Positions 18,402 to 27,181 of a stretch of DNA of 64,000 nt are shown one piece after another. The notes beneath the pieces are model-generated. The model was given only the letters and a program-made list of their open reading frames with translations, did not search any database and was not told where the DNA came from. This stretch comes from an uncultured Clostridia bacterium. GTDB taxonomy: Bacteria; Bacillota; Clostridia; Oscillospirales; Acutalibacteraceae. Within the stretch, counting starts at the first letter, position 1. The number at the start of each line of letters is the position of its first letter. The translations under genes and the position numbers were made by a program. The stretch lies in assembly GCA_945863885.1 (NCBI GenBank), contig CAMAZY010000004.1, forward strand, positions 1-64,000, written 5' to 3'.

Positions 18402-20530
18402 TCGTTTTCTCCTTTCAAGGTGTATTTCCCGTCTTTTCCGACCGTAAGCACGATATCGGAATAATCGGCTGTCGAGTAAGCGCAGTCCGACGAGGTTTCA
18501 GATGATACTATTATATCTGTTTTCGTTTGATTATCAAGTAGGATTTTCGGATTGTTTGTAATCAGTACGTCCGCTTGGTAAAAATCTTCCGATACCGCAA
18601 ACCGTTTTCCGTAAATTTCAATAATAGCCTGACCGCCCGAAACACTTATCAGACAGTTTTCGTCAGCGGAAAGAACATTTCCGCTCACTGTCTTTTTGCG
18701 GTTTTCGGGAGACAGCGGTGACAAGTCTCTGTCCGCAGTCACGATGTGTCCGACCGGAATTTCATTTAAAAGAGCGGCGGCTTCTGCATTATCTCCGAGA
18801 ACCACGGCATATTCAACCGAACAGTTCTTTTCCACGAGGCTCCTTTTGATAAATCCGGCATGGTAGCTGTCGCAGCTTTGAATCAGAAGAATACTGCTCG
18901 TCCGGGTGGAGACGGAAACGGCAAGTCCGTTCTCCACTTCGTAAACGGTTATATCATAATGGGTGTTTTTATAGGAAGAATCAAGTACGGCTGTCATCGG
19001 AAAGCTCACCAGAAAAAAAACAGCCGCCGAAAAATACAAAGCCTTCTTCTTTTTCTTTATCGCCGCATACAAAAGTATAAAAAGGATAACGGTTATCGTC
19101 AGCCACAGCCACACTGTATCGGAGCGGAACCGATAAATCGAACGCTCTGACGAGCCGAAAAGCCGTACCGTGAAAAAGAAATACTTCGCTCCCGCCGAAA
19201 CAGCGGCGCCGAGAATGCCGCCGAGAACCGGAACGGCACAGAAAATCACAAACAGCCCCGAAAGCAGAACGAACAAGGTTATCACCGGCAAAAGCATCAG
19301 ATTCGTTACCACGCCGACAACGGAGACATAACCGAACGACATCGCCGCAATCGGCAAGGAAAAAAGGCTGACGCAAAAGCTTATCAGCGCACAGTCAATG
19401 ACCGCTTCGGCGGCAAAGCCGACAAACCGTCCTTTCAGCTTCGGCCGAAGCTTATCAAGGATAGTCCCGGACAGCGAAAGCGCAAAAACGATAATGGCTA
19501 AGGTTGCCGAAAAAGACAGCAGAAAGCTTAAATTGAAGCTTGCGTACGGATTCAGAAGCAAAATAACGACCGCCGCAAAACCGAGAGATTCAAGCGGGTC
19601 GGTCTGTTTTCCGGCCGCTTTTCCGACGAGATATAAAAGCATCATCAAGCCGGCTCTCAGTATCGAGCCGCTGAAATCGGCAAAGGCCATAATCAAGGCG
19701 GTAAAGATAAGCAAAAAGACCGCCGCTTTCCGTTCGTCAAGTCCTGAGAAGCCGACCGCCCGCATGATAAACAGCACCCATATCGAAAGATGCAATCCCG
19801 AAACCGCCATAATATGAGCCACTCCGGACGACCGAAAAAGCGAATAGACTTCGTCCGAAATAAAGCTTTTATCGCCGAACAGCACAGCAATGACAAGACC
19901 CGCCGTGTCGGAATCGAAGCTTTTCAAGACGATATTCTTGACCCGCCGCCTTTCGTTTTTGATAAGGAAAGACAGCCCGTTTCCGCCTTTTTGTATAAGG
20001 GTGATTTTCCCGAACGGATAAGTGCCGAGCAAAATCTTTTTGCTTTTATAAGACAGATGAACCGACTTATCCTTTTCGGAAAGCTTATAGACCTTACCCG
20101 TGTATTCGATTTTGTCGCCCGGCCCGAGCGTATCGGCAAGCTCGTCCGCTTTTGAAAGCGACAGCCTCACATTCGGCTTAAGAAGGCTATCCGAACCGAG
20201 AAGTTTCGCCTTAAAATAATATCTTCCGTTATTTTCCGTCGGATAATCGGTGATTTCAAGCTGTACTAATCTTTTCTCGGATATATTTTCCATTGCCGGT
20301 GCTTCGATCAAAGCCATCGTCGAAAGAGCAAGAAGACAGGAAACAGCAACGCTTATCAGAACCGTTTCGATAAAAGCGGATTTCGGGTTTCTTCCCTTTA
20401 TCAGATGAATCAAAAGCAAAACAAAGACCGCTGCGCTGACGGCAACGCAAAGCCACGGCGAGTCTGTCAGACACAGAACCGACAACGTGACAAGCATTGT
20501 TATTCCGGCAACCGCAAGCGGTCTTTTCAT
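18374..20530 (-). CDS. comEC: ComEC/Rec2-type DNA uptake channel with degenerate C-terminal domain
   Basis: 718-residue polytopic membrane protein related to the competence channel that passes single-stranded DNA. It has N-terminal membrane helices, an OB-like extracellular domain (about 85-190), and a competence domain with multiple helices including SGVAHIMAVSGLHLSIW, the family hallmark. The C-terminal about 200 residues occupy the place of the metallo-beta-lactamase-like domain, but no HxHxDH motif is present, so this part is probably catalytically inactive. No comEA or comEB lies nearby. An AGGAT ribosome site precedes the ATG. Confidence 0.9.
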   Translation of the reverse strand: MKRPLAVAGITMLVTLSVLCLTDSPWLCVAVSAAVFVLLLIHLIKGRNPKSAFIETVLISVAVSCLLALSTMALIEAPAMENISEKRLVQLEITDYPTENNGRYYFKAKLLGSDSLLKPNVRLSLSKADELADTLGPGDKIEYTGKVYKLSEKDKSVHLSYKSKKILLGTYPFGKITLIQKGGNGLSFLIKNERRRVKNIVLKSFDSDTAGLVIAVLFGDKSFISDEVYSLFRSSGVAHIMAVSGLHLSIWVLFIMRAVGFSGLDERKAAVFLLIFTALIMAFADFSGSILRAGLMMLLYLVGKAAGKQTDPLESLGFAAVVILLLNPYASFNLSFLLSFSATLAIIVFALSLSGTILDKLRPKLKGRFVGFAAEAVIDCALISFCVSLFSLPIAAMSFGYVSVVGVVTNLMLLPVITLFVLLSGLFVIFCAVPVLGGILGAAVSAGAKYFFFTVRLFGSSERSIYRFRSDTVWLWLTITVILFILLYAAIKKKKKALYFSAAVFFLVSFPMTAVLDSSYKNTHYDITVYEVENGLAVSVSTRTSSILLIQSCDSYHAGFIKRSLVEKNCSVEYAVVLGDNAEAAALLNEIPVGHIVTADRDLSPLSPENRKKTVSGNVLSADENCLISVSGGQAIIEIYGKRFAVSEDFYQADVLITNNPKILLDNQTKTDIIVSSETSSDCAYSTADYSDIVLTVGKDGKYTLKGENEWRYLMKSS

Positions 20531-20549
20531 TTTGCATCAATCCTATAAT

Positions 20550-21086
20550 TTACTTCGGGAATACGGGCAGCTTTTCAAGGAAGATAATATCATCTCTGTC
20601 TGCAGCGTCGCCCTCGGCAAGTACCGCCGCCTGTCCGACGATTTTTGCGTCGAACTTTTCAACAAGCTTTTCGACGGCGGCGAGCGATTCGCCCGTGCTG
20701 ATAACGTCGTCAAGAATCAGGACACGCTTGCCTCTGATTCTTTCACCCTCGTTGCCGTCAAGGTAAACGGTCTGTTCCTTTTGCGTCGTAATCGAGCGGA
20801 CATTGACGCAGACGGGGTCTTTCATATAGACCTTGACGCCCTTACGGCAGATGAAGTAGGGTTTTCCCGACTGTCTTGCCATTTCGTAAGCGAGCGGAAT
20901 TCCTTTCGCTTCCGGCGTGATGATGTAATCAAACTCCGGACATTTTTTGAGAAGCTCCGTTGCCGCCGCAACGGTGATTTCAACGTCGCCGAAGATGATA
21001 AAAGCGGCGATATCGAGATGCTCACTGACCGGGCACAGCGGAAGTTCTCTTTCGAGTCCGGCGATTTTCATTTTGTATGTTTCCAT
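20550..21086 (-). CDS. Phosphoribosyltransferase, adenine type
   Basis: 178-residue type I phosphoribosyltransferase. The PRPP-binding loop is RVLILDDVISTGES (about 120-133), preceded by the hood region and the ITPEAKGIPLAYEMAR segment typical of Apt-like enzymes. Adenine salvage (adenine plus PRPP to AMP) is the most likely reaction, but the group also includes related purine enzymes. GGAAAG precedes the ATG. It lies 19 bp upstream of comEC and 35 bp downstream of the HIT gene. Confidence 0.82.
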   Translation of the reverse strand: METYKMKIAGLERELPLCPVSEHLDIAAFIIFGDVEITVAAATELLKKCPEFDYIITPEAKGIPLAYEMARQSGKPYFICRKGVKVYMKDPVCVNVRSITTQKEQTVYLDGNEGERIRGKRVLILDDVISTGESLAAVEKLVEKFDAKIVGQAAVLAEGDAADRDDIIFLEKLPVFPK

Positions 21087-21121
21087 TTGTATTTCACTTT
21101 CCTTTGCAATAATTTTTCTGT

Positions 21122-21469
21122 TTATTCGACGCTTCCGAAGGTCAGCCCCAAAGGAGCACCGCCCAAAAGATGGAAGTGAAGATGATGAACGGTCTGTCCG
21201 GCATCGTCTCCGCAGTTATTGACAATGCGGAAGCCGTTATCAAGCTTCATTTCCTTACTGAGTCTTGCCGCAACCTCAAAAATATGGGCAACAAGTGCGC
21301 TGTTGGTTTCGTTGATATAAGCCGCCGAGGGAATATGCTGCTTCGGGATAATCAGAATATGCACCGGAGCCTGCGGATTGAGGTCGTTGAAGGCAACGAC
21401 CGTTTCGTCTTCGTAAACCTTTGTTGACGGAATTTCTCCGTTGGCTATTTTACAGAATATGCAGTCCAT
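21122..21469 (-). CDS. HIT-family (HinT-like) nucleotide hydrolase
   Basis: 115-residue histidine triad protein with the active-site motif HLHFHLL (His96, His98, His100) and the N-terminal CIFCKIANGEIPS signature. Members hydrolyse phosphoramidates such as AMP-lysine; the cellular target is unknown. AGGAGG lies five bases before the ATG. It appears to belong to the downstream-reading gene run with the phosphoribosyltransferase. Confidence 0.94.
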   Translation of the reverse strand: MDCIFCKIANGEIPSTKVYEDETVVAFNDLNPQAPVHILIIPKQHIPSAAYINETNSALVAHIFEVAARLSKEMKLDNGFRIVNNCGDDAGQTVHHLHFHLLGGAPLGLTFGSVE

Positions 21470-21487
21470 AAAAACCTCCTGTTATTG

Positions 21488-22579
21488 TCAGTTGTTCGGA
21501 TTCATATGATCCGGCGAAAAATCATTGTTGTTGAACTGATTCGGTGCTCCGTTATAGCCGGGCTGATTGGGTGTTCCGTTGTAACCGGGCTGATTGGGTG
21601 TTCCGTTGTAACCGGGCTGATTGGGAGCTCCGTTGTAACCGGCCTGATTGGGAACTCCGTTGAAGCCGGACTGATTGGGAGCTCCGTTGTAACCGGACTG
21701 ATTCGGTGCTCCGTTGTAACCGGGCTGATTGGGAACTCCGTTGTAACCGGCCTGATTGGGAGCTCCGTTGTAACCGGACTGATTCGGTGCTCCGTTATAG
21801 CTGGGCTGATTGGGAACTCCGTTGTAACCGGGCTGATTGGGTACTCCGTTGTAACCGGGCTGATTAGGAGCTCCGTTATAGCCGGATTGAACCATTTTTT
21901 GTTTTTTCTTCTTTTTTCTCAGAACAAGAATAATGCCGATCAACGCACCGACCATAGCACCGAAAATCACAAATCCGATGATGCCGGTTTCAGCACTATC
22001 CGTGGTATAGACCCCACCCTTGATAACAATACTGTTGAATAAATCTTCTGCGGCTGCCATTTCCTTTTTCGTCTGCGTAGTGCTGCCGACGGATATAATT
22101 TTTTCTTCAGTCGAAAAAATACAAGCAGACTGATTTGCTACGAAATCGGAACCGTCGGCATAAATATACCGAATTTCCAGATCGAGCCGGGTTCCCTTGG
22201 TTTCCCCAACTTCAAACGGTTTTATTTCCGATTTAAGAATCTCAAAATCGGCTGAATACATTTCAAGCGTATTCTTGACTTCGCGTTCAATTTCGGCGAC
22301 AAAGGAAGCCTTGACTGCCTGAAGCTGTACATCTGAAAGATCGGCATAACATTCCTTGTTGGTATTGTCATCCACCGTAAGATTGATATTTGAACGGGTT
22401 TCAACGCACGTCCACTGAACATAATCCATGCCGTTCAACTCATCTTCGGTTTTCGAGCTGAAAATTGAGGGTACATCAAAAGAAATGTATTCATTTTCGT
22501 ATTCTTTTGCCCATACAAAAACGCTGAGTGACGACAGCAGCAAAACAACCGACAAAAAGGTAACCATGATTTTTTTCAT
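21488..22579 (-). CDS. Membrane protein with secreted N-domain and GYNGxPNQx repeat tail
   Basis: 363 residues. An N-terminal signal peptide (1-24, cut near VWA-KEY) is followed by an exported alpha/beta domain of about 170 residues that I do not recognise, one membrane helix (about 199-220), a KKKKK stop-transfer cluster, then 13 tandem nine-residue repeats GYNG[AVT]PNQ[PSA] (233 onward) ending in FNNNDFSPDHMNPNN. The lysine cluster places the repeat tail in the cytoplasm, which is odd for a low-complexity PGYNG-type repeat. GGAGG precedes the ATG. It sits between alaS and the HIT gene. Function unknown. Confidence 0.82.
   Translation of the reverse strand: MKKIMVTFLSVVLLLSSLSVFVWAKEYENEYISFDVPSIFSSKTEDELNGMDYVQWTCVETRSNINLTVDDNTNKECYADLSDVQLQAVKASFVAEIEREVKNTLEMYSADFEILKSEIKPFEVGETKGTRLDLEIRYIYADGSDFVANQSACIFSTEEKIISVGSTTQTKKEMAAAEDLFNSIVIKGGVYTTDSAETGIIGFVIFGAMVGALIGIILVLRKKKKKQKMVQSGYNGAPNQPGYNGVPNQPGYNGVPNQPSYNGAPNQSGYNGAPNQAGYNGVPNQPGYNGAPNQSGYNGAPNQSGFNGVPNQAGYNGAPNQPGYNGTPNQPGYNGTPNQPGYNGAPNQFNNNDFSPDHMNPNN
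21536..21883 (-). repeat. Thirteen tandem 27-bp repeats in the membrane protein gene
   Basis: The 27-bp unit encodes GYNG[AVT]PNQ[PSA]. Variation between units is mostly at the fifth and ninth codons. The array is in frame throughout and ends 48 bp before the end of the gene. Confidence 0.95.
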
Positions 22580-22611
22580 TTTTTGATTCCTCCATTTTTT
22601 ATCTGAAAATA

Positions 22612-22663
22612 CGAAAGTCCCTCTGTTTTATTCTGCTTTACACATTTACAAGGGGGACTTTCG
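22612..22663 (-). terminator. Long-stem hairpin after alaS
   Basis: A 10-bp stem (22654-22663 with 22612-22621) with a 32-base loop lies 13 bp beyond the alaS stop codon. The exit is only moderately T-rich, so it may be a weak terminator or an RNA-processing signal. Confidence 0.4.
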
Positions 22664-22675
22664 AAAATTCCTTTT

Positions 22676-25315
22676 TTATTTTACCATATCTTTGACGATT
22701 TCACAAGCCTTTTTCAAAGCTTCCGGCAAAGCGTCGATATTCTTCGCACCGGCCATGGCGCTGTCGGGCTTTCCGCCGCCCGAGCCTCCGGCAAGCTTTG
22801 CGGTTTCTCTTGCGATATTGCCGGCATGTGCGCCGAGGGAAACGGCTGTTTTGCCGCAGCAGACGCAGATATTGCCTGTACCCTTGGCTTTCTGGATTCC
22901 GCCGACAACGCCGACGTATTCTTCGCCCTTGCTTCTTATCAGGTCGCACATCTTTCTCATCTCGTCAACGGTCGTGTCGCTGAGCATGGCTGTAACGACC
23001 TTGACGCCGCCGACATCTTCGGCATTTTCAAGCATTGACTTTGCTTTGATATTGGCGATTTCACCCGAAAGCTTTTCGAGCTCCTTATCTTTCGCCTTAA
23101 GGTCAGCCATAACCGAAGCCGCCTTTACTTCAACGTCCTTGACGTTGGAGGTTTTCAGCGTTGCGGCAACGTTGGAAAGCGTTTCAAGGCTCGAATTGAG
23201 ATAGAAAAGAGAATTAAGACCCGTTACGCCCTCAATTCTTCTGACACCGGCGGCAACGGAGGATTCGGAAACGATCTTGAACAGTCCGAGGTTGCCCGTG
23301 TTTTCGGCGTGTGTACCGCCGCAAAGCTCAACCGAGAAATCGCCCATCTTCACGACACGGACGGTATCGCCGTACTTTTCGCCAAAGAGAGCCATTGCGC
23401 CCATCTTCTTCGCTTCTTCAATCGGCATTTCCTTGGTTTCAACAGAATCAGCCGAAAGAATGACCTCGTTGACAAGCCTTTCAACCTCGGCGATTTCTTC
23501 TTTTGTGAGTGCAGAGAAGTGTGTAAAGTCAAACCGAACAAAATTTGCGTCAACAAGCTGACCTGCCTGTTCAACGTGGGTTCCGAGAACCTTGCGAAGA
23601 GCCGCCTGAAGAAGATGCGCCGCCGAGTGGTTGCGCTTGATGGCGTTTCTCTTTTCGGCGTCGACCTTAGCCGTCACGGCAGAATCCACCGCAAGGCTTT
23701 CACCGCTTACAAGGCGTCCGTGATGCAGGAATACGCCGTCGGCAGTCTTCGTCGTCGCAACAACCTCAAACGATGCGTCGCCGCAGGTGATAACGCCGGT
23801 GTCACCAACCTGTCCGCCGCTTTCGCCGTAAAACGGGGTGCGGTCAAGAACAAGCGTTGCATCCTGTCCTTCGGACACAAATTCCGCCTTTTCGCCGTCA
23901 ACGATAACAGCGATGATTTTGCTTTCGCTTTCGAGCGTTTCGTAGCCGACAAAATCGGTCTTTTCGATTCCCTTTGTCACGTTTCCGCTGCTCTTCCAGG
24001 CTTCTGCGCCGACATCCTTACGGGCAGCACGAGCCATTTTGCGGTTTTCTTCGACAAGGCGCTTGAACTCGTCCTCGTCAACACTTAAGCCTTTTTCGGC
24101 AAGAAGCTCTTTCGTCAGGTCAATCGGGAAGCCGTAGGTATCCTGAAGCTTGAATGCGTCGGCACCCGAAAGGGTCTTACCGTCAAGGTTTTCGATTAGG
24201 GTGTTGAGCATCTGAAGTCCCGTATCAACGGTTTTGGCAAAGCTTTCCTCCTCCGCTCTGATAACCTTGACAATCAGGTCATGCTTTTCGACAAGGTTCG
24301 GGTATGCGCTTTCGTTTTCCTTGATAACCGTTTCGCAGACCTCATAAAGGAACGGACGGTTGATGCCCAGAAGCTTACCGTGGCGGGCGGCACGGCGAAG
24401 AAGTCTTCTTAAAACGTAGCCCCTGCCCTCGTTTGACGGCATAACGCCGTCGCTTATCATAAAGGTTGTGCTTCTGATATGGTCGGTGATAACACGAAGC
24501 GAGATGTCCTTCTTTTCGTCGTCGTGATAGTTGACGCCTGCAATATCGATAACATGCTTCATAATATTGCGGACGGTATCGACCTCAAATAGGTTGTCAA
24601 CGTCCTGCATAATACACGCAAGTCTTTCAAGACCCATGCCCGTGTCGATATTGCAGGACTTCAAGCGGCTGTAATTGCCGTTGCCGTCGTTATCAAACTG
24701 TGTGAAAACAAGGTTCCAGAACTCGGTATAGCGGTCGCAGTCACAGCCCGGTCCGCAGGTCGGAGAGCCGCAGCCGTACTTTTCGCCTCTGTCGAAATAA
24801 ATTTCCGAGCAGGGGCCGCACGGACCTGAGCCGTGCTCCCAGAAGTTATCTTCTTTTCCGAGACGGACAATTCTTGACGGATCCACACCGACCTCCTTTG
24901 TCCAGATATCAAACGCTTCGTCGTCCTCTTCATAAATCGTAACCCAAAGCTTATCGATCGGCATTTCCATGACCTTGGTGCAAAATTCCCATGCCCATGC
25001 GGTCGCTTCATGCTTAAAGTAATCGCCGAAAGAGAAGTTACCGAGCATTTCAAAATATGTGCCGTGACGTGCCGTTATGCCGACCCGTTCAATATCGGGC
25101 GTACGGATACACTTCTGGCAGGTGGTCATTCTTTTTCTCGGCGGGGTCAGCTCGCCTGTAAAGTACTTTTTCAGCGGTGCCATACCGGCGTTAATCAGAA
25201 GCAGGCTTTTGTCTCCCTGCGGCACAAGCGAGAAGCTCGGCGCACGAAGATGTCCCTTGCTTTCGAAAAACGAAAGATACTTTTCTCTGATTTCGTTCAG
25301 TCCCATCCATTGCAT
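22676..25315 (-). CDS. alaS: Alanine--tRNA ligase
   Basis: 879-residue class II synthetase charging tRNA-Ala. The catalytic domain begins LNEIREKYLSFFESKGH, followed by the tRNA-recognition domain, the editing domain with HSAAHLLQAAL and the CGGTHAENTG zinc site, and a C-terminal oligomerisation/DHHA1-type region with a GGSGGGKPD motif. Zinc-rich inserts near CGSPTCGPGCDCDR are typical of bacterial AlaS. The ATG at 25315 is chosen for its GGAAA site and family N-terminus. Transcription is controlled by the T-box leader upstream. Confidence 0.97.
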   Translation of the reverse strand: MQWMGLNEIREKYLSFFESKGHLRAPSFSLVPQGDKSLLLINAGMAPLKKYFTGELTPPRKRMTTCQKCIRTPDIERVGITARHGTYFEMLGNFSFGDYFKHEATAWAWEFCTKVMEMPIDKLWVTIYEEDDEAFDIWTKEVGVDPSRIVRLGKEDNFWEHGSGPCGPCSEIYFDRGEKYGCGSPTCGPGCDCDRYTEFWNLVFTQFDNDGNGNYSRLKSCNIDTGMGLERLACIMQDVDNLFEVDTVRNIMKHVIDIAGVNYHDDEKKDISLRVITDHIRSTTFMISDGVMPSNEGRGYVLRRLLRRAARHGKLLGINRPFLYEVCETVIKENESAYPNLVEKHDLIVKVIRAEEESFAKTVDTGLQMLNTLIENLDGKTLSGADAFKLQDTYGFPIDLTKELLAEKGLSVDEDEFKRLVEENRKMARAARKDVGAEAWKSSGNVTKGIEKTDFVGYETLESESKIIAVIVDGEKAEFVSEGQDATLVLDRTPFYGESGGQVGDTGVITCGDASFEVVATTKTADGVFLHHGRLVSGESLAVDSAVTAKVDAEKRNAIKRNHSAAHLLQAALRKVLGTHVEQAGQLVDANFVRFDFTHFSALTKEEIAEVERLVNEVILSADSVETKEMPIEEAKKMGAMALFGEKYGDTVRVVKMGDFSVELCGGTHAENTGNLGLFKIVSESSVAAGVRRIEGVTGLNSLFYLNSSLETLSNVAATLKTSNVKDVEVKAASVMADLKAKDKELEKLSGEIANIKAKSMLENAEDVGGVKVVTAMLSDTTVDEMRKMCDLIRSKGEEYVGVVGGIQKAKGTGNICVCCGKTAVSLGAHAGNIARETAKLAGGSGGGKPDSAMAGAKNIDALPEALKKACEIVKDMVK

Positions 25316-25349
25316 TGTTATCATTTCCTTTCTGCTACATGAAAAAATT

Positions 25350-25602
25350 TTCAAAATGAATAAAAAAAGATACTTTTTGCTGTTTCTCGGGGTGAAGATA
25401 AACTCCACGGTACCACCCGACTTGCGCAAAAAGCACCACTCAAGTCCCTTAACGCGGGGAACGTCCGTCCTTTCGGCGGAAACTCGGCAGGCAGCACGCA
25501 CCGTCTTTCTTCGGCGGACAGCCTTTCAGCCGTGAGCTGTCCTCTCTTTTCCGACGGACGGATTGTTTCCTGCGTCACAGTATTTGATGTATTGAATTTT
25601 AC
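25350..25602 (-). ncRNA. T-box leader of alaS
   Basis: The minus-strand transcript contains GGGUGGUACCGUGGAG (reverse complement of about 25403-25418), the T-box sequence that pairs with the free CCA end of uncharged tRNA. Upstream are several GC-rich paired arms fitting stem I to III over about 180 nt. The specifier codon should be an Ala codon (a GCU or GCC lies in the GUGCUGCC stretch), but I cannot fix it by eye. A classical terminator stem followed by a T run is not obvious, so the control mechanism is uncertain. Confidence 0.87.
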
Positions 25603-25608
25603 CCGATT

Positions 25609-25637
25609 ATTTTACTATTCCTTTCGCTCTTTGTCAA
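25609..25637 (-). promoter_or_regulatory. Promoter of the alaS T-box transcript
   Basis: TTGACA (25632-25637), 17 bp, TAAAAT (25609-25614). It places the RNA start near 25602. Confidence 0.88.
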
Positions 25638-25686
25638 GAGTGGAAAGGCAGGCAATTTCTATATATCCCCCCGAAATTTTTATAAA

Positions 25687-25796
25687 TTACGGCGTTGCTT
25701 CATATTGAACGGTAATCAGCTCGCCCATTTCGTTCCGGCTGACCTCTACAACTTGGAAACCTCTGAATCAATCACAGCATACGCTTTGATGTACAT
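25687..25796 (-). pseudogene. Frameshifted coding remnant
   Basis: Two adjacent frames on the minus strand read like one protein end. A segment starting MYIKAYAVIDSE (from 25796) breaks near 25760 and continues one frame over as GFQVVEVSRNEMGELITVQ, ending at TAA 25687-25689. A protein-like frame seems to continue further upstream but is broken by a TAG just before the Met. I do not recognise the family. The rest of the 25640-26026 gap holds only the next promoter. Confidence 0.35.
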
Positions 25797-25930
25797 CTAC
25801 CTTGCATATTTTCCGCCAGAGCAGCACAAAAACCACTTGAAATCCGACAGGATTCCTGCGCGGCTTTTGCACTTTTCTGACGAAAATTCTGACGGCGTAA
25901 TCTGTACATCAGATTTAATCAGAGCTTCCC

Positions 25931-25959
25931 TTGTTTTTGTTCTGCCGATATGATAAAAT
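25931..25959 (+). promoter_or_regulatory. Promoter of the yhaO-yhaN-like operon
   Basis: TTGTTT (25931-25936), 17 bp, TAAAAT (25954-25959), about 68 bp before the first ATG. Confidence 0.65.
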
Positions 25960-26026
25960 ATATCGAAGATTCACAGAAAGGATCGGCAACAAGATTTGCG
26001 ATGCTTATTGCCGGGATGCAAATAAC

Positions 26027-27163
26027 ATGATAAGAATTTTTCAAACGGGAGATAATCACGTCGGAATGAAATATGCTTCGCACGAAAAGGGAGCGGTTTT
26101 ATCCGAAAAACGCATCGACGCATTTGAAAGCATGGTTCAGGCGGCCAACGAAAATGACTGCGGTCTTTTTATCATAACGGGTGATTTATTCGAAAATACC
26201 TACGCTATTGCCAAAAAAGATATCTGCCGTATCATTGATAGTCTTTCAAAGTTCAAAGGTACCGTGGCCGTTCTTCCGGGAAATCACGACTATTACGACC
26301 CCGATTCCAAGCTTTGGAAAGCCTTTGAAGCCGAAATACAAAAAGCCGACAACATTATGATTTTGAACAATTACAGACCGTTTGAGCTCACGGTAAACGA
26401 CGAGCCGGTAGTCCTCTACCCGGCTTTTTGCCGCAGTCTTCATTCCGCACCGGACGAAAACAATCTCGGCTTCATCAAAGAATTAACCATAATCCCCGAC
26501 GAAAAATACCGGATAGCAATCGCCCACGGCGCCGTCGAGGGGGAAACCATTGACAAAGAGGGCAAATATTTTCTGATGAGCCGCAAGGAGCTTGAAGAAA
26601 TCCCGGTTGATGTCTGGCTCATCGGGCACACACACGTTCCGTTCCCGAAAAACATCGGTGAAAAATACGCCGTCTGTTCAGAGAAAATCTTCAACTGCGG
26701 AACACACGTTCAGACCGATGTCTCGTGCAATACCGAGGGGCTGTGTTTTATTCTTGAACTTGAAAAGCAAGAAGTCGGAACATCAATCAAGGCTAAAACG
26801 TTTTGTTCGGGCAATCTTCGCTTTTACCGAAAATCGTTGACGCTCACGGCGGGGAAAGCCGAAGAAATACTTTCAGATGAACTGAAAGACCTCGGCGACA
26901 GTTCGGTCGTTGAACTGATTTTACAAGGCAGCATCACCGCCGACGAATACAGCCGAAAATCTGAAATTTTAGAAGCCTGTCTGAAAAGATTTACCGAAAG
27001 CCGCTATGACGACTGTAAGCTGAGCCGGCTTATAACAAAGCAGCTGATTGATTCGGAGTTTCCCGAGACTTCGTTTTCCGCTCGGTTTCTGACCGCTTTG
27101 TCCGATGAACCGAAGCAAGCACAGCTGGCATATGACCTTATCAAGACATTGAAAAGCCGATAA
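26027..27163 (+). CDS. SbcD/YhaO-like DNA exonuclease
   Basis: 378-residue metallophosphoesterase of the Mre11/SbcD/YhaO type. Ordered active-site motifs are TGDNHVG (7-13), ITGDLFE, LPGNHDYY, IAHG and IGHTHVP, followed by a C-terminal region of about 150 residues that would contact the partner ATPase. It lies 18 bp before the SMC-like ATPase gene, the usual nuclease-ATPase pair for processing DNA ends. The ATG at 26027 fits the family N-terminus (MIRIFQTGDNHVG) but has only a weak GGGA-type ribosome site. Confidence 0.85.
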   Translation: MIRIFQTGDNHVGMKYASHEKGAVLSEKRIDAFESMVQAANENDCGLFIITGDLFENTYAIAKKDICRIIDSLSKFKGTVAVLPGNHDYYDPDSKLWKAFEAEIQKADNIMILNNYRPFELTVNDEPVVLYPAFCRSLHSAPDENNLGFIKELTIIPDEKYRIAIAHGAVEGETIDKEGKYFLMSRKELEEIPVDVWLIGHTHVPFPKNIGEKYAVCSEKIFNCGTHVQTDVSCNTEGLCFILELEKQEVGTSIKAKTFCSGNLRFYRKSLTLTAGKAEEILSDELKDLGDSSVVELILQGSITADEYSRKSEILEACLKRFTESRYDDCKLSRLITKQLIDSEFPETSFSARFLTALSDEPKQAQLAYDLIKTLKSR

Positions 27164-27181
27164 AAAGGAGGCTTCATCATA

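Noticed and set aside
21536-21883. Regular 27-bp repeats that look like a CRISPR array
   Set aside because: There are no unique spacers, the repeats are directly tandem and in frame within a gene, and no cas genes are near.
25351-25578. A 75-residue minus-strand frame upstream of alaS
   Set aside because: It lies wholly inside the T-box RNA, including the GGUGGUACC element, and has no ribosome site.
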